Shown here: positions 1-6,926 of the stretch, piece after piece
Layout of the letters: every line of letters starts with the position of its first letter
Numbering within the stretch: the first letter of the stretch is position 1
Source: Dehalococcoidia bacterium
Lineage (GTDB): Bacteria > Chloroflexota > Dehalococcoidia > GIF9 > AB-539-J10
DNA length: 7,810 bases
Assembly (NCBI GenBank): GCA_030589825.1
Contig: JAUUZT010000035.1
Location: 1 to 7,810, forward strand
Reading direction: 5' to 3'
The notes under the pieces: model-generated
Seen by the model: the letters and a program-made list of their open reading frames with translations, nothing else
Databases searched by the model: none
Told to the model about the DNA's origin: nothing
Position numbers and translations under genes: made by a program

Positions 1-21
1 AAACTCAAAAAGCTAAAATGA
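1..21 (+). CDS. Possible 3' end of an upstream gene (partial)
   Basis: Frame 1 is open from the window edge and ends at TGA 19-21, giving a lysine-rich tail (KLKKLK). The stop overlaps the ATG of the next gene (18-20) as ATGA, a typical arrangement of translationally coupled genes. With only six codons visible, no product can be named. The frame shared with the next gene is also open to the edge, so this reading is tentative. Confidence 0.25.
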   Translation, partial: KLKKLK

Positions 22-593
22 TTAAATTAACACAAATCAGGGATAATATGGAGAGTTGGATTACCAACCCCTTTACTAGTGTTTTAAATAAGATAGGTAT
101 CACACCTAATGCCCTCACTATTATCGGTTTAGCAGTTAGTCTTGGGGCAGCATATATAATAGCTACAGGCCATTTTTTTATTGGAGGGATTCTAGTTTTG
201 CTTTCGGGGCTTTTTGATCTTCTAGATGGATCTTTAGCTCGCTTCAATAAACAGGCCACGACCTTTGGTGCTATTTTAGACTCTACTGTAGATCGTATTT
301 CCGAAGCAGCTATATTTTGTGGTCTATTGTTCTACTTCATGTCCAAAGGAAGCAACTTGGAAATCATTCTCATTTTTCTTGTAATCATTGGTTCTTTCCT
401 TGTTAGTTATGTGAGAGCCAGGGCGGAAGGGTTGAAACTGGAGTGTAAGGCAGGATGGTTTACAAGGGCTGAGAGGGTTGTGGTACTAACAATTGGTTTG
501 CTGTTAAACCAGATACTCGTCGTCTTGTGGATTTTAACGGTTTTTGTTTATATTACCGTAGTTCAAAGACTACATTACTTAAGAAAAACATAA
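18..593 (+). CDS. CDP-alcohol phosphatidyltransferase family membrane enzyme, phosphatidylinositol-phosphate synthase-like
   Basis: This integral membrane enzyme transfers a phosphatidyl group from a CDP-activated lipid to an alcohol, releasing CMP. The 191-residue protein carries the complete family signature D-x2-DG-x2-AR-x8-G-x3-D-x3-D as Asp67, Asp70, Gly71, Ala74, Arg75, Gly84, Asp88 and Asp92; the aspartates bind divalent metal and the CDP group. About six hydrophobic segments are visible, near residues 31-49, 51-68, 95-109, 115-131, 152-165 and 166-182. The stretch SYVRARAE (130-137) followed by a C-K...FTRAER element (143-153) resembles the archaeal and actinobacterial inositol-phosphate acceptor group more than classic phosphatidylglycerophosphate synthase, so a phosphatidylinositol-phosphate product is inferred, not shown. 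The start at 18 is favoured by a possible ATGA overlap with an upstream gene. An ATG at 48 preceded by AGGGA (39-43) is the alternative and would remove 10 residues. purA follows after 16 bases and is probably co-transcribed. Confidence 0.9.
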   Translation: MIKLTQIRDNMESWITNPFTSVLNKIGITPNALTIIGLAVSLGAAYIIATGHFFIGGILVLLSGLFDLLDGSLARFNKQATTFGAILDSTVDRISEAAIFCGLLFYFMSKGSNLEIILIFLVIIGSFLVSYVRARAEGLKLECKAGWFTRAERVVVLTIGLLLNQILVVLWILTVFVYITVVQRLHYLRKT

Positions 594-596
594 AAA

Positions 597-602
597 AAGG
601 AG
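597..602 (+). promoter_or_regulatory. Ribosome binding site of purA
   Basis: AAGGAG lies seven bases before the ATG at 610, in the 16-base gap after the phosphatidyltransferase stop. It supports this ATG as the purA start. Confidence 0.75.
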
Positions 603-609
603 CAACTAT

Positions 610-1896
610 ATGACTGTGTTCGCTCTCATTGGAGGACAGTGGGGAGATGAAGGCAAGGGGAAAGTAATTGACTACTTAGCTGAGAAAGCTGATATGGTGA
701 TACGCTTTTCAGGAGGTGATAACGCCGGACATACAGTAATAAACAATAAGGGTACTTTTAAATTGCATCTCGTGCCCTCGGGTATTTTTAATTCGAGGGC
801 AACCTGTATCATCAGCAACGGCATGGTTGTTAATCCCCAAGCATTGCTTAATGAATTAAGTGAACTCAATGCTAATGGAGTAGATACAAGCCGCTTGTTT
901 ATTAGTGATCGGGCACATATCATAATGCCCTATCATATTCTTCTTGATGGACTGGAAGAAGAAAGGCGAGGGCAAGGAGCTTTAGGCACAACACGTAAAG
1001 GAATTGGACCTGCTTTTACTGATAAGACTGCCAGAATAGGAATCCGTGCCGAAGACTTACTGGATAAAGATACACTGCTACGACGATTGAAACCTGTCCT
1101 TGAATTAAAGAACCTCATCCTCACTAAAATATATAACCGTCCTCCCCTGGTATTGGAAGAAATAATTACGCAATACAACCTCTATGGAGAACAGTTAGGT
1201 CACCGTATCAGAAACACGGGACCGATGATCCATGGAGCTGTAGAAGAAGGAAAATTTATTTTACTTGAGGGAGCGCAGGGGTCCCTGCTTGATACTGATT
1301 TCGGTACTTATCCTTATGTGACATCTTCTTCTCCATTAGCAGGAGGAGGCTCGTTAGGTTCAGGTATTGGCCCGATGAAATTTAATCGTGTTTTGGGGGT
1401 GTTCAAATCGTATATTACCCGAGTTGGAAGTGGGGCTATGCCTACTGAATTAATAAACGAAACAGGTGAGTTTATAAGAGAGAAGGCGCATGAATTTGGT
1501 ACTACTACTGGTAGACCGCGGCGGTGTGGATGGTTTGATGCAGTGGCTGGACGATATAGTGTTCAGATAAATAGTATTAGCGACATAGCGCTAACGCATC
1601 TTGATATATATGACGGTTTCTCATCACTCAAAATATGTACTGGATATAAGGTTGGTAATAAGGTGCTGGATTATTTTCCTAGCAGTATAGCTGTCTTAGA
1701 AAAAAGTCAACCTGTATATGAAGAAATGGATGGATGGGAAGAACTAACATCAGAAGCTAAGACATTTAACGAACTACCGTTAGCAGCACAACGCTATATT
1801 GGTAGAATTGAAGAACTACTACACTGCCACGTTAGTTTTGTAACCGTCGGTCCACATCGTGACCAGACAATAATGGTAAGACCTATTCTTGCTTGA
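610..1896 (+). CDS. purA: Adenylosuccinate synthetase
   Basis: This cytoplasmic enzyme joins IMP and aspartate using GTP to make adenylosuccinate, the first step from IMP to AMP. The 428-residue length is normal and the protein aligns end to end with the family. Visible motifs are GQWGDEGKGK (9-18) with catalytic Asp13, NAGHT (38-42) with catalytic His41, GTTRKGIGPAF (126-136), Arg142 of the subunit-crossing arginine element, EGAQG (220-224), GTYPYVTSS (232-240), TTTGRPRRCGWFD (298-310), which binds aspartate and IMP ribose, and VGPHRDQT (413-420). The guanine-recognition element usually read as T-K-L-D is T-H-L-D here (329-332): His330 replaces the lysine that contacts guanine in the Escherichia coli enzyme (Lys331 there), while Asp332 is kept. 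AAGGAG seven bases upstream sets the start. The gene converges on dapA and its stop lies inside a hairpin. Confidence 0.97.
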   Translation: MTVFALIGGQWGDEGKGKVIDYLAEKADMVIRFSGGDNAGHTVINNKGTFKLHLVPSGIFNSRATCIISNGMVVNPQALLNELSELNANGVDTSRLFISDRAHIIMPYHILLDGLEEERRGQGALGTTRKGIGPAFTDKTARIGIRAEDLLDKDTLLRRLKPVLELKNLILTKIYNRPPLVLEEIITQYNLYGEQLGHRIRNTGPMIHGAVEEGKFILLEGAQGSLLDTDFGTYPYVTSSSPLAGGGSLGSGIGPMKFNRVLGVFKSYITRVGSGAMPTELINETGEFIREKAHEFGTTTGRPRRCGWFDAVAGRYSVQINSISDIALTHLDIYDGFSSLKICTGYKVGNKVLDYFPSSIAVLEKSQPVYEEMDGWEELTSEAKTFNELPLAAQRYIGRIEELLHCHVSFVTVGPHRDQTIMVRPILA

Positions 1897-1913
1897 GAAA
1901 AGGTCTTCGTTTT
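1878..1913 (+). terminator. Candidate terminator hairpin spanning the purA stop codon
   Basis: AAGACCT (1878-1884) pairs perfectly with AGGTCTT (1901-1907). After one A-A mismatch, TTCT (1886-1889) pairs with AGAA (1896-1899), leaving a six-base loop at 1890-1895. That gives 11 pairs in a 12-step stem. CG and then four T (1910-1913) follow on the plus strand, a weak U-tract. The purA stop TGA (1894-1896) sits at the loop/stem junction. The purA and dapA transcripts converge here, so the element could serve both. The stem is fairly AU-rich, so strength as an intrinsic terminator is uncertain. Confidence 0.4.
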
Positions 1914-1935
1914 GGGATAGCTATTTTAAATTATT

Positions 1936-2841
1936 CTATGAAACCTTTGTAATACCAGGCAGGTCAATTTTATAGTTGTCTATCATTGTTCTTATAACCT
2001 CTGCTGGTTTACTGTCTACCTCAAGTAAAGGCAGGCGGAGTTTACCTACAGGAAAGCCTACATAATTTAAGGCATACTTAATAGGCATGGGGTTGGTGAT
2101 AATGAATAAGGAATTCATCAAAGGCAACAAGTGACGATGAAATTCAGCAGCTATTTGAACATCTCCTTTTAAGAAGGTCTCTATCATACTTTTTATTTGT
2201 AAGCCGATAAGGTGTGAAGCAACACTGATTACTCCATAACCACCTAAAGCAAGAATAGGCAAGGTATCGCTATCATTGCCACTGTAAACCATGAAATCTT
2301 TGGAAGTTCCCTCTATAATTTCAGTTACTTGGTGTAGATTAGCGCTGGCTTCTTTTACGGCAACGATGTTATCAATTTGGCTTAGCTTTATTATGGTCTC
2401 AGCAGTTAGGTTAAGGGCAGTGCGTGAGGGTACATTATATGGAATGCAAGGTAGGGATGTGGCCTGTGCAATAGCCCTGAAATGCTCAAATAAGCCTTGC
2501 TGAGTTGGTCTATTATAATAAGGAACTACCAACAGACAGGCATCTACTCCTATCTTCTCAGCCTCATGAGTTAGCTCTTGACTTGCCTTGGTATTGTAAC
2601 TTCCTGTTCCTGCTACCAGTGCACCACGGTCTCCTATAGCCGACTTTACCTCGGAAAAAAGATGGAGTTTTTCCTCAAAGGTAAGAGTAGGAGACTCTCC
2701 TGTTGTACCAGAGATAACAAGTCCGTCACTACCAGAATCAAGTAGTGATTGAGCAAGATTTCTCGCTTGTTGATAGTCGACTTTTCCATTATTGTCGAAA
2801 GGGGTGACCATAGCTGTTAACAAACGACCCAATTTTTTCAT
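1936..2841 (-). CDS. dapA: 4-hydroxy-tetrahydrodipicolinate synthase
   Basis: DapA condenses pyruvate with aspartate semialdehyde to give 4-hydroxy-tetrahydrodipicolinate, the branch point to diaminopimelate and lysine. The 301-residue protein is a class I aldolase-type TIM barrel of normal length. The Schiff-base lysine is Lys163 in AVKEAS (161-166). The catalytic proton-relay residues are present as Thr46 and Thr47 of GTTGES (45-50), Tyr109 of PYYNRP (107-112) and Tyr135 of YNVPSRT (135-141), with carboxylate-binding Arg140. SGND (187-190) and GVISVASH (203-210) are the usual later barrel elements. The start ATG (2839-2841) has an excellent AGGAGGT seven bases upstream, inside the last codons of asd. 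Only one base separates the asd stop from this ATG, so translation is probably coupled. It is the last gene of the operon running from rpsO. No key residue is missing. Confidence 0.97.
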   Translation of the reverse strand: MKKLGRLLTAMVTPFDNNGKVDYQQARNLAQSLLDSGSDGLVISGTTGESPTLTFEEKLHLFSEVKSAIGDRGALVAGTGSYNTKASQELTHEAEKIGVDACLLVVPYYNRPTQQGLFEHFRAIAQATSLPCIPYNVPSRTALNLTAETIIKLSQIDNIVAVKEASANLHQVTEIIEGTSKDFMVYSGNDSDTLPILALGGYGVISVASHLIGLQIKSMIETFLKGDVQIAAEFHRHLLPLMNSLFIITNPMPIKYALNYVGFPVGKLRLPLLEVDSKPAEVIRTMIDNYKIDLPGITKVS

Positions 2842-2842
2842 C

Positions 2843-3883
2843 TTAAAACCTCCTGTGGTCTCCTGTTTTATTTATCCAGCCTTTACGTACTCCTTCTTCT
2901 AGAATTAGCACGGCATTTAAAGCTGTACACTTATGTATATTATCAGCAACGACCCATAGGGCAACTCCATTCGATAACGAAAGATCCTTTCTGATTCTCC
3001 CTATAAAAATAAGGTTTGAGTCACTGCTTGCCCATGGTTGCGGATAAAGGCTAACACTACAATCATCAATGATTCTGATTCCTGGGGCCTCAGCTAAAAG
3101 TCTTCTCACTTTGGCTGAATTCATGGATGCCTCAAATTCGATGTGCACTGATGCGCTATCCCCAAAGTAGACAGGAACTCTAACGCAGGTTGCTGAAATA
3201 GCAATATTTTCAACATGCATTACCTTACGTGTTTCATCTGCAATCCTCTGCTCCTCTCTTGTATAGCCACTATCTAGAAAAAGACCAATTTCAGGTAATA
3301 CATTGAAAGATATTTGGTGGGCATAAATGTGAGGACAAACGCGATAACCATCTAAAACTAACCGTGTCTGACTTGTTAGTTCCTTTATGGCTGCAGTACC
3401 ACTACCTGATACTGATTGGTAAGTGCTTAAAACAACTCGTTTAACAGGAATAATTTTATGTAGAGGATTTAGAGTTACTGCTAGTTGAATTGTAGTACAA
3501 TTTGGGTTGGCGATTATGCCTTTATGCCATTCTATATCGCTTAGATTTACCTCGGGGACTACCAAGGGTACATCAGCTTCACTACTAAAGGCAGAGCTAT
3601 TATCAATGGCTACAGCGCCAACTCCAACCGCTAGGGGTACTAGGCGGCGGCTGACATCAGCATCAGCGAAAAAAAAGACCACGTCTGTATCTCTAAAGAC
3701 ATCAGGGGTTATTTCTTCGATTTGAATTCTCTGATGGTCAAAGAAAAGTTCTGTGTCTGAAGAATGCTCAGAATCAAACAGGCGAATAGAGCCAACAGGA
3801 AACCTTCGTTGTTCTAACACTTTAATAAATTCGCGCCCTGCAAGCCCTGTAGCTCCAACGACGGCTACATTTAGTTTTTCCAT
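2843..3883 (-). CDS. asd: Aspartate-semialdehyde dehydrogenase, divergent at active-site positions
   Basis: Asd reduces aspartyl phosphate with NADPH to aspartate semialdehyde, the substrate of DapA encoded next door. The 346-residue protein matches the Gram-positive-type family from end to end: nucleotide-binding GATGLAG (10-16), IDNSSAF (93-99), VPLVVPEVN (105-113), NPNCTT with nucleophile Cys129 and Asn128 (126-131), YQSVSGSG (155-162) with Gln156, substrate-binding Glu210 in YTREEQR (207-213), Arg235 in CVRVPV (233-238), IGRIRKDLS (294-302) and LWVVADN (309-315). Three active-site positions deviate. Asp242 stands where the catalytic base histidine is expected, seven residues after Arg235. 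Ser100 stands where SSAFR normally supplies the phosphate-binding arginine. Arg213 replaces the usual lysine. The reading frame is intact, so it is not an obvious pseudogene; activity may be reduced, altered, or masked by base errors. GAGGG overlapping the dapB stop, eight bases upstream, supports the start. The gap to dapB is 10 bases. Confidence 0.9.
   Translation of the reverse strand: MEKLNVAVVGATGLAGREFIKVLEQRRFPVGSIRLFDSEHSSDTELFFDHQRIQIEEITPDVFRDTDVVFFFADADVSRRLVPLAVGVGAVAIDNSSAFSSEADVPLVVPEVNLSDIEWHKGIIANPNCTTIQLAVTLNPLHKIIPVKRVVLSTYQSVSGSGTAAIKELTSQTRLVLDGYRVCPHIYAHQISFNVLPEIGLFLDSGYTREEQRIADETRKVMHVENIAISATCVRVPVYFGDSASVHIEFEASMNSAKVRRLLAEAPGIRIIDDCSVSLYPQPWASSDSNLIFIGRIRKDLSLSNGVALWVVADNIHKCTALNAVLILEEGVRKGWINKTGDHRRF
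2848..2854 (-). promoter_or_regulatory. Ribosome binding site of dapA, inside the asd 3' end
   Basis: On the minus strand AGGAGGT lies six to seven bases before the dapA ATG. It is embedded in the final sense codons of asd, so ribosomes finishing asd pass directly over the dapA initiation region. Confidence 0.8.
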
Positions 3884-3893
3884 ACCTTTACCC

Positions 3894-4697
3894 TCATAGA
3901 TTTAATAAGGTTTCTAGCCCGACAGTTAAGCCTTTTCGGTTAACTACCTCTTTGATTGCTAGGATTATACCAGGCATGAAAGATTCCCTGCTTATGGAAT
4001 CATGACGTATTTTTAAAGTTTGTCCCAAACCTCCGAATACTACTTCCTGACTTGCTATAAACCCTGGAAGTCGCATGCTATGAATTGTTAACCCCTCTAA
4101 TTCCCCACCTCTGGTATTGCGAATTACTTCTTTTTCAGTTTTAGTTGAGATAAATGGTTTCCCTCTTTCATGCAACATGGCTTTTGCGGTATCAATAGCT
4201 GTTCCCGAAGGCGCATCAATCTTCTTTTCATGGTGCATTTCTACAATCTCGGCATAGTCAAAAAATCTAGAAGTAATTTTAGCTAAATGTTTCAGTAGTA
4301 CCGCTCCTAGTGAAAAATTAGGTGCAATAATAATGCCAAGTTGATTGTTTTGCTGGCATGATTCGGTGATTTCATTTATGTTTTCCTCAGATAGCCCTGT
4401 AGTCCCTATAACCATATTAACCTGTCGCTTAACAGCAATGCGAAAAGTATTCATTATAGAATGTGCAATGGTAAAATCAACAATAACATTAGGTTTACAT
4501 TTAAGTAAGAGGGAATCTAAATCCGAGGAGAAAGGTACTTCTTTTGTGGTTCCTGGTAACTGTAAATAATCCTGAATCACTGATTGTTCCCCTGCTCCAA
4601 CCATCTTTAACTCAGAATCAGAGAGCACAGCATGGGTCACCTCTCTTCCCATCTTCCCCAAAGCACCATTAACAACTACTCTTACAGCTTCCACCAA
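3894..4697 (-). CDS. dapB: 4-hydroxy-tetrahydrodipicolinate reductase
   Basis: DapB reduces the DapA product with NAD(P)H to tetrahydrodipicolinate. The protein has the family's usual length of about 267 residues. It shows an N-terminal dinucleotide-binding glycine pattern GALGKMGR (11-18), VDFTIAHS (73-80), VIGTTG (96-101), APNFSLG (125-131), and the catalytic segment MHHEKKIDAPSGTA (154-167) with His155, His156 and Lys159. IHSMRLPG (205-212) and the C-terminal GLTVGLETLL (256-265) are also typical. The longest reading starts with TTG (4695-4697), but the next codon is GTG (4692-4694). The strong GGAGG at 4702-4706 is only four bases from the TTG and seven from the GTG, so the GTG start (266 residues) is the better choice. 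The gene lies between pnp (26-29 bases upstream) and asd (10 bases downstream) in one operon. No catalytic residue is missing. Confidence 0.95.
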   Translation of the reverse strand: MVEAVRVVVNGALGKMGREVTHAVLSDSELKMVGAGEQSVIQDYLQLPGTTKEVPFSSDLDSLLLKCKPNVIVDFTIAHSIMNTFRIAVKRQVNMVIGTTGLSEENINEITESCQQNNQLGIIIAPNFSLGAVLLKHLAKITSRFFDYAEIVEMHHEKKIDAPSGTAIDTAKAMLHERGKPFISTKTEKEVIRNTRGGELEGLTIHSMRLPGFIASQEVVFGGLGQTLKIRHDSISRESFMPGIILAIKEVVNRKGLTVGLETLLNL

Positions 4698-4700
4698 TTT

Positions 4701-4707
4701 CCCTCCC
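4701..4707 (-). promoter_or_regulatory. Ribosome binding site deciding the dapB start
   Basis: GGGAGGG on the minus strand lies in the short pnp-dapB gap. Its GGAGG core is seven bases from GTG 4692-4694 but four bases from TTG 4695-4697, which favours the GTG start. Confidence 0.7.
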
Positions 4708-4723
4708 TAATAATCAGATGAAT

Positions 4724-6913
4724 CTATTTGTTATGTCCGGTGTATCTATTAGGGGAACGGCTTGGGTGATCCGTTGGTTTATGCGAATTATTTCTTGAAC
4801 TTGAGGAGCCTCTATCTTCAGTTTTAGGAGTATAGGAGGAACCTTGCAATACTGCTCTGCGCGATAAATTAATCCTACCCATATTATCAATTTCGATAAC
4901 CTTTACTGTTACCTCATCGTTCTCTTTAACTACATCTCCAACTTTGGAAACGTATTGATCTGCCAACTCGCTGACATGGACAAGTCCTTCCTTCCCTGGG
5001 AGAATCTCTACCATGGCACCAAAGTTCAATATACGAGTGACTTTTCCAGTATATACATCTCCAAGTTTTACTTCACGGGTCAGGTCCTCTATCATTTTAA
5101 TTGCTTTCTGGGCAGATTCTTCATTTGGAGAACCGATAATGATGCTACCATCATTTTTTACGTCTATGCTGGAGCCTGTTTCATCTGTGATTGACCTTAT
5201 AGTCTTGCCTCCAGGACCAATAATTGAACCAATTTTACTTGAATCGATAGTTATTTTACTCATCTTAGGTGCATACGGACTAAGTTCTGGGCGACTGGTA
5301 CTTATTGCCTTAGCCATTTTATCCAATATCTCTAAACGAGCTTGGCGGGCTTTATTCATAGCCTCTGACAAAATTTCGAGATCCATGCCTTTGAGCTTGA
5401 TATCAAGTTGCAGGGCCGTAATCCCCTCAGTAGTGCCAGTAATTTTAAAATCCATATCCCCATTTGCGTCTTCAAATCCTTCACTGTCTGTTAGAATGAC
5501 ATGGTCTTTTCCTTCTCCTGTGATTAATCCCATGGCAATGCCAGCTACGGGAGTCTTAATGGGTACTCCAGCATCCATCAGAGATAAAGCCGAAGCGCAA
5601 GTACTTGCCATAGAAGTACTACCGTTGGAACCAAGCACCTCTGAGACAAGGCGAATGGTATAAGGGAAATCCTCTTCTGGAGGCAACATTGGTCTAATAG
5701 CACGTTCTCCTAGAGCTCCATGTCCAATCTCTCGTCTCCCTGGTGAACCTGTTCTCTTTACCTCCCCTGTAGAAAACGGGGTGAAATTATAATGGTGCAT
5801 GAAGCGCTTAGTATTTTTCAAACCCAGGCCATCCAGCGATTGCTCCTGTCTGGATGACCCCAAAGTAGTAATGGTTAATACTTGAGTTTCTCCACGTGCA
5901 AATAGTGCAGAGCCATGTGTACGGGGTAATATACCAACCTGACACGAGATGGGGCGAATCTCATCAGCCTGACGGCCATCAATATGTCGCTGGTGCTGTA
6001 ATATCCATTTCCTGACCTCTTTTTTAAGCTGAGTTTGAAAAGCGAGGGTTATTTGATTTTCAGGAAACCTATCTGCTAAATCATGTTGCAATTCAGCTGC
6101 AAGCATGTTTAAAGCCTGTGCCCGTTCAGATTTATCTGCTTTAGTTAAAGCAGTCTCCAACTTAGTATCAAATAGGGTACATACGCTATCATTTAGCTCA
6201 GGTGCTAATTCTTGAACTTCAAGCGGTATTTTATTTTTACCATAGGCTTCTCTAAATTTCTTCTGGAGGTTGATAATTTCTTGATTTGCGTTGTGACCCA
6301 GTTCGATGGCTTTTAATACCAACTCCTCTGAAACCTCTTTAGCATCTGCCTCTACCATTACTACACTTTGCTCAGTACTAACAACGGCTATATCCAATAA
6401 ACATTCATCTATTTGGGACAATGTGGGATTTATAATAAGAGCACCATCAATGAAACCAACATGCACAACAGAGATGGGGCCAGCGAAAGGGATGTCGGAG
6501 ATGCCTAAAGTTGCCGAGGCACCGATGGTAGCGCAAATAGTAGGGTCATTCTCCATATCAGTAGAAAGGACAGTAGCTATTACCTGTGTCTCATGGTTAA
6601 ATTTCTTTGAAAGAAGTGGACGTAAACCACGATCGATGAAACGACAAGTCAATATTGCATCTGTGCCAGGACGGCCTTCGCGTCTAAAGAAGCTGCCGGG
6701 TATTTTGCCAGCTGCATATAGCTTCTCTTCGTAGTCTACAGTTAAAGGTACAAAATCAAGTTTATCTGTTGTATTTGCCGATGCACAAACAGTGGTTAAA
6801 ACAACTGTATCTCCATACTGAACAAGCACTGCACCATTAGCTTGGCGTGCAAGGTGTCCTGTTTCAATCTTAAGAACCCGCCCTGCTATTGAACATTCGA
6901 AAATCTTATCCAT
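4724..6913 (-). CDS. pnp: Polyribonucleotide nucleotidyltransferase (PNPase)
   Basis: PNPase is a trimeric 3'-to-5' phosphorolytic exoribonuclease that degrades RNA to nucleoside diphosphates and can add tails in reverse. The 729-residue protein has the full domain set: first RNase PH domain (about 1-145, with FFRREGRPG at 75-83 and arginines in DRGLRPL at 94-100), a helical linker (about 150-305), second RNase PH domain (about 310-540), KH domain (about 550-612, IIGPGGK at 564-570), and S1 domain (about 618-686, FGAMVEILPGKEGLVHVSEL). Catalytic residues are kept: the phosphate-binding TGSPGRREIGHG element (388-399), and Asp482, Asp488 and Lys490 in EDANGDMDFK, matching Asp486, Asp492 and Lys494 of Escherichia coli. 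After the S1 domain a Ser/Arg/Asn/His-rich tail (about 690-729) looks disordered and basic. GGGAG six bases before the ATG overlaps the rpsO stop region; the gap to rpsO is 12 bases. Second gene of the operon. Confidence 0.98.
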   Translation of the reverse strand: MDKIFECSIAGRVLKIETGHLARQANGAVLVQYGDTVVLTTVCASANTTDKLDFVPLTVDYEEKLYAAGKIPGSFFRREGRPGTDAILTCRFIDRGLRPLLSKKFNHETQVIATVLSTDMENDPTICATIGASATLGISDIPFAGPISVVHVGFIDGALIINPTLSQIDECLLDIAVVSTEQSVVMVEADAKEVSEELVLKAIELGHNANQEIINLQKKFREAYGKNKIPLEVQELAPELNDSVCTLFDTKLETALTKADKSERAQALNMLAAELQHDLADRFPENQITLAFQTQLKKEVRKWILQHQRHIDGRQADEIRPISCQVGILPRTHGSALFARGETQVLTITTLGSSRQEQSLDGLGLKNTKRFMHHYNFTPFSTGEVKRTGSPGRREIGHGALGERAIRPMLPPEEDFPYTIRLVSEVLGSNGSTSMASTCASALSLMDAGVPIKTPVAGIAMGLITGEGKDHVILTDSEGFEDANGDMDFKITGTTEGITALQLDIKLKGMDLEILSEAMNKARQARLEILDKMAKAISTSRPELSPYAPKMSKITIDSSKIGSIIGPGGKTIRSITDETGSSIDVKNDGSIIIGSPNEESAQKAIKMIEDLTREVKLGDVYTGKVTRILNFGAMVEILPGKEGLVHVSELADQYVSKVGDVVKENDEVTVKVIEIDNMGRINLSRRAVLQGSSYTPKTEDRGSSSSRNNSHKPTDHPSRSPNRYTGHNK

Positions 6914-6919
6914 AAATAT

Positions 6920-6926
6920 CTCCCTC
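6920..6926 (-). promoter_or_regulatory. Ribosome binding site of pnp
   Basis: GAGGGAG on the minus strand begins at the last base of the rpsO stop codon TAG (6926-6928) and ends six bases before the pnp ATG. This supports the start and suggests coupling of pnp translation to rpsO. Confidence 0.7.

Noticed and set aside
1917..1924. Palindrome ATAGCTAT in the purA-dapA gap
   Set aside because: Eight bases with no loop and no flanking symmetry is too short to call an operator or terminator in AT-rich DNA.
2843..3883. asd as a pseudogene
   Set aside because: Despite the missing active-site residues there is no frameshift or early stop, the nucleophile and most motifs are intact, and the flanking ribosome binding sites are well formed.
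5013..5663. A 216-codon open frame on the plus strand inside pnp
   Set aside because: It lies wholly antisense to a conserved part of PNPase, has a hydrophobic low-information translation with no family resemblance, and has no convincing ribosome binding site.
6306..6734. A 142-codon open frame on the plus strand inside pnp
   Set aside because: It is antisense to the first RNase PH and linker part of PNPase and shows no recognisable motif; it is best read as a shadow of the real gene.
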